NCBI GenBank assembly: GCA_003218345.1
Contig: QHNF01000252.1
Coordinates: 1,561 to 7,735, forward strand
Origin: Verrucomicrobiota bacterium
GTDB taxonomy: Bacteria; Verrucomicrobiota; Verrucomicrobiia; Chthoniobacterales; UBA10450
Reading direction: 5' to 3'
Length of the DNA stretch: 6,175 nt
A program made the position numbers and the translations under genes. Shown one piece after another: positions 1 to 6,175 of the stretch; position 1 is the stretch's first letter; every line of letters begins with the position of its first letter. The notes under the pieces are model-generated. The model saw only the letters and a program-made list of their open reading frames with translations, was not told where the DNA came from and ran no database searches.

Positions 1-2409
1 ATTCTGGGACTCGACCGGTTGGATCTGCGGCGAAATCAAAATGAACTGAAGGTTCGCGGCCACTACCAACTTCCAGAAGAAGTTGGCAAGGCGCTTTCAC
101 AGCCCGCGGAATTGGATGTCGCGCTCAGTGCGCCTGAAACCGGCGACTTCTGGGTCGCGGATTCTCCAAACCGATTGAGCGGACCATTGCAAATGGCAGC
201 GCAGATCGAATGGAAACAAAAGATTGCCAACGGACAAATGTGGATCTCCGGGTCAAACCTCAAGATGCGAGATTTGGTTTTCCGGCAGCTAAGTACGCAG
301 TGTTCGATTTCCAACAACGTTGTCTATCTGAACGATTGCAGGGCGCTTTTGAACGATGCCGATTTCGCTAGCACGACCGGGACACTGAACCTCCGTCGGC
401 CTTATCACTACAATGGCAAAGTCTCCGCGCATGTGGCCAATTTGGCGACGCTTCAGCCACTGCTTAGGGCTTCCGGCAATCAGAACCAGCTAGCGGGCTC
501 ATTCGCGCTGGATTGGGAAGGCGACGGCAATGCGCAGACATTCAAGAATTCAGGGAAACTGAAGTTCGTTCTGGAGAAGGGTCGTTACGGCGATTTGCAA
601 CCGCTTCGAGCGAACATCGATGCGTCGTATTCGCCCGATGGAGTCGATGTGCCGATTATCTTTTTCGCTACGGGCAACATGGATTTTCAGGCAATCGCAC
701 AGGCACACGGCGAAACCCTCGAGATTAGCAAGATTCAACTTGATCAGGGCCAGGCGAAATTTGCGGCAGGGTATGTTTCAATCCCGTTGGTGTGGAGAAA
801 TCTCGGGACAAACGCTCCGGTATTGCCCTCTAATGGCAAAGTCATCGCGAACTTTCAATCCGAGAACATCGACATAAAAAGATTCTTTCAAGACGTCGGA
901 GCCGAGCCGATCGCAGCTGGGATCGCGAATATTAAACTCGATGCGCAGGGAACAATTGCCGACCTGAACGCGCGACTTGACGTGCAGATGCGCGACTTGC
1001 GAAGCGAGCGAATCCCGAAACTCGAACCGGCGACGTTTGATCTCACGGCGCAAGTCACACACGATCAACTGGCCGTTTCGGGAAAGCTACAACAGACCAG
1101 GATTCAACCGCTGGAATTGACCGCAAGTATGCCTTTTGACATACCGAAGATTGCTCGCGCGCGAAAATTGCCCGACGAAACGCCAATCATTGCCAAAGCC
1201 CGGCTGCCTCGCAGTTCGGTAAATTTTCTTCGACAATTCATGCCCGACGTCGGGCAACTCGATGGCGATCTTGGGCTCGATGTCGATGTGCGAGGAACCA
1301 TCGGACAACCTGTGATGAGCGGCTCCGGCGACATAACAATTAATGTGGCGCGGACCACCAATGTGACGTTGCCAGCGCTCAACAATTTCAAAGGCCGGCT
1401 CAATTTCGCGGGCAACGCGCTAACGATCCAACAATTCGGGGGAGAACTTTCTGGCGGAAAGTTCACGATGACAGGTGGCGTCAAGTTTCCACGATTGACA
1501 GAGCCGATGATGGATCTGCAATTAAAGGCAGATAGTGCGCTTGTCGCGCGCAACGACACCCTAACGGCGCGCGCCGATGCAGACATTAAAGTGACGGGAC
1601 CGTTTGCGAGCGCAAACGTCACCGGGAACGTCGCGATAACGAACAGTCATTTTCTAAAGAACATCGATCTTATTCCCATCGGCTTGCCAGGCCGGCCTGC
1701 GCCGGAACCACCGTCTTCGCGGCCGGATTTTTCTTTCCCGGCCCCGCCAATCCGCGATTGGAAATTTGATGTCGTAATTAAAACAAAAGATCCCGTGCTC
1801 ATTCGCGGGAATCTGGCAACTGGCGGAGCGATTGCCGATCTGAAGTTAACCGGAACGGGATTGCGGCCGGAGTTGCAAGGTTCAGTGCGATTGGAAAACG
1901 TCGAAGCCACATTGCCGTTCAGCCGGCTCGAGGTTTCGAACGGATTGCTTTACTTTAATCCGAGCGATTCGATGAATCCGCGGATCGATCTGCAAGGAAC
2001 ATCTGTCATTCGCGATTACACGGTGCGCGTTTATGTCTATGGAACTCTGCTCGCGCCAGAGGCGATTTTCACCAGCGAACCGCCGCTGGCGCAGGAAGAA
2101 ATTATTTCTTTGATCGCTACTGGCGCCACTAGATCAGAATTATCCGGCCGGGGCAATGTCCTGGCCGGACGGGCTGCCATGCTACTGGTGCAGCAACTTT
2201 ACCGGAAAGTTTTCAAGAAGGGTGAGCCAACCCAGAGTAACACAGTTTTTAATCGCCTCGACTTGGACGTCGGCACGGTCGATCCCCGGACCGGCCGGCA
2301 GCAGGTTAGCGCGCGATTCAAGATCAGCGATCAGTTTGTGCTCGTAGGCGACATCGGGCTCGGAGGCGAATATCGCGGGATGCTAAAATATCTGATTCGC
2401 TTTCGTTAA
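1..2409 (+). CDS. tamB: TamB-family translocation/assembly module protein (DUF490), C-terminal part, 5' truncated
   Basis: The frame is open from base 1 with no stop, so the gene starts off the left edge; a TTG at 19 is only an internal leucine. The visible 802 codons are rich in short amphipathic beta strands, as in the periplasmic beta-taco of AsmA/TamB proteins. From roughly residue 430 to the end the pattern is that of the TamB C-terminal domain (PF04357). Diagnostic pieces are the 'DWKFDVVIKTKDPVLIRGN' stretch (about 588-606), the strands ending in 'GLLYFNPSD', the EPPLAQEEIISLIATG signature (nt 2077-2124), and the terminal 'LKYLIRFR'. A proline-rich stretch (about residues 563-586) precedes the final domain. 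The only two cysteines seen are C101 and C113. Known role of the family: an inner-membrane-anchored bridge across the periplasm that works with an Omp85 partner in outer-membrane protein insertion or phospholipid transport. The Omp85 gene follows after one base, which supports that role here. The N-terminal membrane anchor is outside the window. Family assignment is firm; exact substrate is unknown. Confidence 0.93.
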   Translation: MLGLDRLDLRRNQNELKVRGHYQLPEEVGKALSQPAELDVALSAPETGDFWVADSPNRLSGPLQMAAQIEWKQKIANGQMWISGSNLKMRDLVFRQLSTQCSISNNVVYLNDCRALLNDADFASTTGTLNLRRPYHYNGKVSAHVANLATLQPLLRASGNQNQLAGSFALDWEGDGNAQTFKNSGKLKFVLEKGRYGDLQPLRANIDASYSPDGVDVPIIFFATGNMDFQAIAQAHGETLEISKIQLDQGQAKFAAGYVSIPLVWRNLGTNAPVLPSNGKVIANFQSENIDIKRFFQDVGAEPIAAGIANIKLDAQGTIADLNARLDVQMRDLRSERIPKLEPATFDLTAQVTHDQLAVSGKLQQTRIQPLELTASMPFDIPKIARARKLPDETPIIAKARLPRSSVNFLRQFMPDVGQLDGDLGLDVDVRGTIGQPVMSGSGDITINVARTTNVTLPALNNFKGRLNFAGNALTIQQFGGELSGGKFTMTGGVKFPRLTEPMMDLQLKADSALVARNDTLTARADADIKVTGPFASANVTGNVAITNSHFLKNIDLIPIGLPGRPAPEPPSSRPDFSFPAPPIRDWKFDVVIKTKDPVLIRGNLATGGAIADLKLTGTGLRPELQGSVRLENVEATLPFSRLEVSNGLLYFNPSDSMNPRIDLQGTSVIRDYTVRVYVYGTLLAPEAIFTSEPPLAQEEIISLIATGATRSELSGRGNVLAGRAAMLLVQQLYRKVFKKGEPTQSNTVFNRLDLDVGTVDPRTGRQQVSARFKISDQFVLVGDIGLGGEYRGMLKYLIRFR

Positions 2410-2413
2410 GATG
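2391..2413 (+). other. tamB/tamA junction: 1-nt spacing, start without Shine-Dalgarno
   Basis: The tamB stop TAA (2407-2409) is separated from the next ATG (2411) by a single G. No purine-rich Shine-Dalgarno sequence is visible in the 20 bases before the ATG. In the frame of the second gene a TGA lies at 2393-2395 and no other start codon lies between it and the ATG, so the start is fixed. Translation of the second gene probably depends on ribosomes finishing tamB (coupling); this last point is inference. Confidence 0.6.
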
Positions 2414-4564
2414 CGGCACAGGGTCATTTTCTGTCTCGGAAGCGTGGCCCTTACATTTGAAGTCGCGGCACAGAGCGCAGTCGATGTTGCACGACCCGAA
2501 GACAGGCAAAAAGCCCAACAGGCGATCGTGAAACAACAGGAAAAACGCGCGAAACAAGCGGGCATTATTGAATTTCGCGGTGCGCAGGCCTTCAAAGAAA
2601 AGGAACTGCGTACCGCTTTGAAAGAGGAAATCACCACGATCGAGGATTTCGGGTTAAGCCCGGCCCGTGCGGACGATGTCGCGTTTTTCCTCGAAGTTTT
2701 TTACCGCAAACATGGCTACGCAGACGAATGGCAGAACCGGTTGCGTCTCGATATTACGGAAGGTCCGCTGTTCACGCTCCGCACTGTCGTCTTCGATGGA
2801 AATCTGCGGGAACCAACCGACAAGCTTTTTGAGTATGCGGTCGGACCGACGCGGGAGCGCTATTCAAAGCTGGAGAAAAGGTTGCCCTTCGTTGCGGCTG
2901 ATATGCAGGAAGGAGCCAATTTGGTGCGCCGGTTTTATCTCGCAGAAGGTTTTCTGGACGCCATGGTCGATCCGCCCCGTTACACATTTCACCGCGAAAT
3001 CAGTGAAGTGGACGTAGTCATGCCGATTCACGAAGGACAACAATATTTCTTCGGTAGCGTCGCGTTTAGTGGGCATACGATTTACGATACCGAAACACTG
3101 CGCGGACAGATGCTCGATCTTCTGCAGCGGCCTTACACTGAGGCGCGTATAGCCGATATTCCGCGGCGTCTCGAAGCATATTTCAAGGCGCGCGGTTATT
3201 ACGATGTCAAAGTTGTGGCCACCGGTGCGCCGGAGGAAGCTGTGAATGGTCGAGTGCCAGTGCAAATCACCATTGCAGCGGGACCGGTCTACCATTTCGA
3301 CGGCGTCACAGTTAGCGGTCTCAGCCGGCTGCGTCCCAGTTATGTCATTAAACGTTTCAATAGATTGAATGGCAAGACTTATAGCCCGGACGTTCTCGAC
3401 GAGAGATTTCGTACGCTGATGCGCACCGGACTTTTCAATGTCCTGCAGATCAAACCCGTCCCTGTCGATGGACATCTGCTGCGGCTGGATATTTCGGCAG
3501 AAGAGGCCAAGAGCAAGGAATTCGGTTTTTCCATCGGATACGGCACGTTCGAGGGCGCCATTGCCGGCGTGCAATATCGCGATCGCGATCTTTTTGGTTA
3601 TGGCAGGCCGGTGACCACATCGATCGAGGTGTCGCAGCGCAGCTATAAAGGCGAAATCTTGTACGAAGACCCGTTTTTTCTTGATACCGATTTTGCCTTC
3701 AGAGCTCGCCTTGCCGCCTTCACTTTCGATTTCGATGGTTACTCAAAATTCGAATTGGGCGGACGCTTCGACCTGACTCGTAAGATTACGAAATACGACG
3801 AGGCTGGCCTCACCTTCGCGGTTCGGCATGTGAAGATAACCAACGACGGTATAAAGCCGGAGTTTTTGGTGGGTCAGACCGATTATTTGGTGAACACACT
3901 CGGGTTGACGAACACGCTTGATATGCGGGAGAGCCCATACGTGACGCCGCGCGGGTTTCTCATCAACAATACATTGGATTTAGCTTCGAACGCGTTGGGA
4001 AGCGATATCGAATATATCCGCGGCACGATGCGGGTGGGCTACTATCTGCCGTTTGGACCGAAAGTGCTCACGCCGGGTGTGGTGGAAGATCAACCGGGCA
4101 CTCCTTTTCAGCGTTGGGTCCAGCAGTCCTCGATCGCATTCGGCGCGCGCGGGGGCATCATTCATTCGCTCACGGTGAGTGGTTCGGCCGAAGCGACCGC
4201 CATTCCTATCGACGAACGTTTTTTCAATGGCGGCGCAGACACGGTGCGAAGTTTTGGCGAGCGCGAACTCGGGCCGCACGATAACAAAGGACATCCCGTC
4301 GGCGGCGAATTTTTTACGGTATTCAACATCGAATACACGTTTCCGATTCTAGGCGAATTGCAGGGCGCGATTTTTACCGACGCAGGCAATCTATTGCCGA
4401 CCTCAGAAGAAATCGGTCTAAACGATCTTCGCTATGCCATCGGCGCAGGATTGCGGTACAAACTTCCGATCGGCCCCATCCGCCTAGATTACGGCGTCAA
4501 TCCCGATCCGCGCCCGGATGAAGATTTCGGTGCGTTCCATTTCAGTTTCGGCTTTGCTTTTTAA
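2411..4564 (+). CDS. tamA: Omp85 outer-membrane assembly protein, BamA/TamA family
   Basis: This is a complete 717-residue Omp85 protein that should sit in the outer membrane with its POTRA arm in the periplasm. Residues 1-20 form a signal peptide (basic MRHR, hydrophobic core, likely cut after VAA); the only cysteine there, C8, is not in a lipobox, so it is not a lipoprotein of the TamL kind. A Q/K-rich helical stretch (about 27-50) precedes about four POTRA domains, roughly 51-121, 122-212, 213-294 and 295-366. Each shows the usual pattern of strand, helix pair and final strands, with phrases such as YRKHGYADEW and KARGYYDVKV. The barrel (about 367-717) carries YRDRDLFGYG (389-398), the loop-6 motif as VRSF (612-615; usually VRGF/Y), FTDAG (655-659), GLRYKLPIGPIRLDYG (680-695) and a terminal Phe typical of the outer-membrane beta signal. 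E. coli TamA has three POTRAs and BamA five. The immediate tamB neighbour favours the TamA role over general BamA, but domain count alone does not settle this. Confidence 0.93.
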   Translation: MRHRVIFCLGSVALTFEVAAQSAVDVARPEDRQKAQQAIVKQQEKRAKQAGIIEFRGAQAFKEKELRTALKEEITTIEDFGLSPARADDVAFFLEVFYRKHGYADEWQNRLRLDITEGPLFTLRTVVFDGNLREPTDKLFEYAVGPTRERYSKLEKRLPFVAADMQEGANLVRRFYLAEGFLDAMVDPPRYTFHREISEVDVVMPIHEGQQYFFGSVAFSGHTIYDTETLRGQMLDLLQRPYTEARIADIPRRLEAYFKARGYYDVKVVATGAPEEAVNGRVPVQITIAAGPVYHFDGVTVSGLSRLRPSYVIKRFNRLNGKTYSPDVLDERFRTLMRTGLFNVLQIKPVPVDGHLLRLDISAEEAKSKEFGFSIGYGTFEGAIAGVQYRDRDLFGYGRPVTTSIEVSQRSYKGEILYEDPFFLDTDFAFRARLAAFTFDFDGYSKFELGGRFDLTRKITKYDEAGLTFAVRHVKITNDGIKPEFLVGQTDYLVNTLGLTNTLDMRESPYVTPRGFLINNTLDLASNALGSDIEYIRGTMRVGYYLPFGPKVLTPGVVEDQPGTPFQRWVQQSSIAFGARGGIIHSLTVSGSAEATAIPIDERFFNGGADTVRSFGERELGPHDNKGHPVGGEFFTVFNIEYTFPILGELQGAIFTDAGNLLPTSEEIGLNDLRYAIGAGLRYKLPIGPIRLDYGVNPDPRPDEDFGAFHFSFGFAF

Positions 4565-4570
4565 ACGAGT

Positions 4571-4650
4571 CCGCCAAACACGCCAAATGACGCCAAAGAA
4601 TTCCTGATCGACTGCGCGAGCATGCTTGAAATTTTTGGCGTGTTTGGCGG
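4571..4650. repeat. Intergenic inverted repeat of CGCCAAA units (possible terminator or regulatory hairpin)
   Basis: The 103-bp gap between the Omp85 and decarboxylase genes carries a perfect 17-bp inverted repeat: 4571-4587 (CCGCCAAACACGCCAAA) pairs with 4634-4650 across a 46-base loop. The 7-mer CGCCAAA occurs three times on the left (4572-4578, 4581-4587, 4591-4597) at 9-10 base spacing, and its complement TTTGGCG twice on the right (4634-4640, 4643-4649). The right arm is followed by TTCGCTTTTG, only a weak T tract, so a classical intrinsic terminator is doubtful. The stem begins 6 bases after the Omp85 stop and ends 17 bases before the decarboxylase ATG. It could end the tamBA transcript, protect mRNA ends, or affect expression of the downstream gene. 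The repeat is certain; the function is not. Confidence 0.75.
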
Positions 4651-4670
4651 TTCGCTTTTGCTAACGCATG
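4651..4670 (+). other. Decarboxylase start site, fixed by an upstream stop, no Shine-Dalgarno
   Basis: An in-frame TAA at 4662-4664 lies two codons before the ATG at 4668, and the next in-frame ATG is codon 78, inside the conserved domain. The ATG at 4668 is therefore the only sensible start. The 17 bases between the inverted repeat and the ATG are pyrimidine-rich with no AG-rich ribosome binding site. The nearest G-rich bases (GGCGG) lie inside the repeat arm and too far upstream. Confidence 0.6.
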
Positions 4671-6167
4671 AAAGATCCACCACGAGACCTCGGCGACACT
4701 CCGCCGGAGGAATTCCGAAGACAGTTGCACGAACTGGCGGATTGGATTGCCGATTATCGGCAAAATATAGAAGCCGTGCGCGTCGCGCCTAACGATAAGC
4801 CGGGCGCGATTTTGGCTGCGCTGCCGGCGCAGCCGCCTGAAAACCGCGAGACGTTCGAGAAAATTCTCGGCGATATCGATCGGCTCATCGTTCCCGGCAT
4901 GGTGCACTGGGGACATCCGATGTTCCTCGGCTATTTTGGCTGGACGACGACTGCTCCCGGCATTCTCGGGGAAATCATTACCGCGCCGCTCAACGTCAAC
5001 GCGATGACGTGGCGCACGTCGCCGGCTGCGACTGAACTGGAGACGCTCGTAATTGATTGGATCCGGCAATGGATGCATTTGCCGCAGGAATTTGGGGGCG
5101 TCGTATACGACACTGCTTCGGTGGGCGTGATGCACGCGCTGGCTGTTGCGCGCGAAGAAGCTGCGCCATACGTGCGCAAACGCGGGCTGGTCGGTGCGGG
5201 TGCGCCGGTGTTTCGCATTTACGCCTCCGAGCAAGCGCACAGCTCGGCGGAAAAAGCGGCGATTGCGCTTGGGCTGGGCGAAGAAAACGTGCAGCGCGTT
5301 CCAACTGATACGGCTTTTCGTATGGATGCGAGTGCGCTGCGCGAAATGATAGCGCGCGACGTGCGCGACAACTTTAAGCCGCTGGCAGTCATCGCCACGG
5401 TCGGCACAACATCTACAGCGAGCGTCGATCCAGTTCCGGAAATCGTGCGCATTTGTCGCGAATTCCGGATGTGGCTCCACATCGATGGCGCATACGGCGC
5501 CGGGTTTGCCATTTTACCGGAGTGCCACTCGCTCACCGCCGGTTGGAACCAGGCCGATTCCGTCGTGGTGAATCCGCACAAGACTCTTTTCGTTCCGCTC
5601 GATTTCAGCGTGCTTTACGTGCGCGATCTCGAGAGATTGCGACGTGTCTTCACACTGGTGCCGGAATATTTGCGCGGCGACACGGTCGAGGCGCAGAAAA
5701 ATTACATGGATTACGGAATCCAACTCGGCCGCCGGTTTCGCGCGCTCAAAGCGTGGATGATCTTTCGCAGCTTTGGCCGCGAGGGAATGGCTGCGCGACT
5801 TCGGGAATGTATTCGGCTGGCAAAACTCCTCGCCGGCTGGATCAAAAGCGATGATCGTTTCGAGCTCGCGGCGCCGGTGAGCATGGGTGTCGTTTGCTTC
5901 CGGTTAGTTGGTAGGGACGCCGCGCTGCAGCGTGCGGTCGGCGCAGCACGCCGGCCCTACCGTGATGCTTTCCCTGGTGAGCAGAAGATCGAGAAGCTGA
6001 ACAGCGAAATTGTTGAGCGCATCAATGGTTCCGGGCGCGCGTATTTCACGCAAACAAAATTGCGCGGTCGAACAGTTATGCGGATTGGGTTGGGAAATGT
6101 TCTCACGACCGAACAGCATCTGCGCCAAGCGTGGGAAATGATTCGGGAGACAGCCGACGACGTGTGA
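4668..6167 (+). CDS. PLP-dependent group II decarboxylase, aromatic-L-amino-acid decarboxylase-like
   Basis: This is a 499-residue cytosolic PLP enzyme of the group II decarboxylase family (PF00282), expected to convert an L-amino acid to its amine and CO2. The N-terminus (EEFRRQLHELADWIADY, 14-30) matches the family's helical entry segment. By alignment from memory with mammalian DOPA decarboxylase, H191 (in SEQAHSSAEKAA) stacks on PLP, D273 (HIDGAYG) contacts the pyridine nitrogen, K305 (NPHK) forms the Schiff base, and Y334 (VPEYLRG) is the loop tyrosine needed for decarboxylation; aldehyde-forming relatives have Phe there. W81, Y89 and F90 match the substrate-pocket W71, Y79 and F80, but P81/T82 are replaced by G91/W92, and the usual HKW is HKT. 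The substrate (Phe, Tyr, Trp, DOPA or another) cannot be called. Between VCFR (409-412) and LNSEIV (444-449) there are about 24 more residues than in DOPA decarboxylase, largely encoded by a 52-bp palindrome. Without that, the length would be close to the usual 470-480. The gene follows tamBA on the same strand but after a repeat-bearing gap, so it is probably a separate unit. Confidence 0.9.
   Translation: MKDPPRDLGDTPPEEFRRQLHELADWIADYRQNIEAVRVAPNDKPGAILAALPAQPPENRETFEKILGDIDRLIVPGMVHWGHPMFLGYFGWTTTAPGILGEIITAPLNVNAMTWRTSPAATELETLVIDWIRQWMHLPQEFGGVVYDTASVGVMHALAVAREEAAPYVRKRGLVGAGAPVFRIYASEQAHSSAEKAAIALGLGEENVQRVPTDTAFRMDASALREMIARDVRDNFKPLAVIATVGTTSTASVDPVPEIVRICREFRMWLHIDGAYGAGFAILPECHSLTAGWNQADSVVVNPHKTLFVPLDFSVLYVRDLERLRRVFTLVPEYLRGDTVEAQKNYMDYGIQLGRRFRALKAWMIFRSFGREGMAARLRECIRLAKLLAGWIKSDDRFELAAPVSMGVVCFRLVGRDAALQRAVGAARRPYRDAFPGEQKIEKLNSEIVERINGSGRAYFTQTKLRGRTVMRIGLGNVLTTEQHLRQAWEMIRETADDV
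5910..5961. repeat. 52-bp palindromic element embedded in frame in the decarboxylase gene
   Basis: The ends GGTAGGG (5910-5916) and CCCTACC (5955-5961) are perfect 7-bp inverted repeats. The interior is an imperfect palindrome: GCTGC at 5924-5928 faces GCAGC at 5943-5947, with further C/G pairs and a few mismatches between. The element begins exactly on codon 415 and is read through without a stop, giving an Ala/Arg-rich peptide (about G415-Y431) that does not resemble the family. Its GC content looks higher than that of the flanks. The layout resembles a REP/MITE-like palindrome that has been captured in coding sequence, comparable in concept to Rickettsia palindromic elements. No second copy is present in this window, so its repetitive nature in the genome is inferred. 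Confidence 0.65.
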
Positions 6168-6175
6168 GAAGAGAT

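Noticed and set aside
1104..1622. Antisense open frame of 172 codons opposite tamB
   Set aside because: Ser/Pro/Arg-rich shadow translation of a well-supported gene on the other strand.
2431..2436. Signal-peptide cysteine C8 as a lipoprotein acylation site
   Set aside because: The residues before it (VIF) do not form a lipobox and it is too near the N-terminus; a standard signal peptidase I site at VAA fits better.
2864..3574. Antisense open frame of 236 codons opposite the Omp85 gene
   Set aside because: It overlaps the POTRA-coding region completely and shows no family features, signal peptide or ribosome binding site.
3578..3585. GCGATCGC octamer, the cyanobacterial HIP1 sequence
   Set aside because: It occurs once and encodes part of the conserved YRDRDLFG motif, so coding constraint explains it; one copy is not a cyanobacterial signal.
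4626..4665. Possible promoter for the decarboxylase starting with TTGAAA at 4626
   Set aside because: No acceptable -10 box lies 16-18 bases downstream, and the region is mostly repeat arm.
4542..5480. Long antisense open frame of 312 codons opposite the decarboxylase
   Set aside because: It is opposite a clearly conserved coding region, its translation is Arg/His-rich without recognisable motifs, and such frames are common opposite GC-rich codons.

Overview
The window reads as a chromosomal fragment of a Gram-negative (diderm) bacterium. Two of its three genes build or serve the outer membrane, one of them an Omp85 barrel with the canonical C-terminal phenylalanine. The moderately GC-rich composition, the lack of clear Shine-Dalgarno sites, the gene order and the palindromic repeats would fit a soil Verrucomicrobiota (Chthoniobacterales-like) genome. 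That placement is an inference from general impression, not something the sequence proves.

Layout, all on the + strand. (1) Positions 1-2409 hold the C-terminal 802 codons of a TamB-family (DUF490) inner-membrane/periplasmic protein; its start lies off the left edge. (2) One base later, 2411-4564 encode a complete 717-residue Omp85 protein (BamA/TamA family) with a signal peptide, about four POTRA domains and a 16-strand-type barrel. The two genes almost certainly form one operon and one system: TamB as the periplasm-spanning beta-rich bridge, the Omp85 protein as its outer-membrane partner. The order (tamB first) is the reverse of the proteobacterial tamA-tamB. (3) Positions 4565-4667 are a 103-bp intergenic gap dominated by a perfect 17-bp inverted repeat built from the 7-mer CGCCAAA/TTTGGCG. 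(4) Positions 4668-6167 encode a complete PLP-dependent group II (aromatic-amino-acid type) decarboxylase with all main catalytic residues. It has no evident functional link to the TamAB pair.

The most unusual signal is a 52-bp palindromic element at 5910-5961 inside the decarboxylase reading frame. It is bounded by perfect 7-bp inverted ends (GGTAGGG...CCCTACC) and falls where the protein appears to be about 24 residues longer than family members. It looks like a small mobile or REP-like palindrome that entered a coding sequence and is translated. No RNA genes, CRISPR arrays, transposase genes or phage genes were seen.
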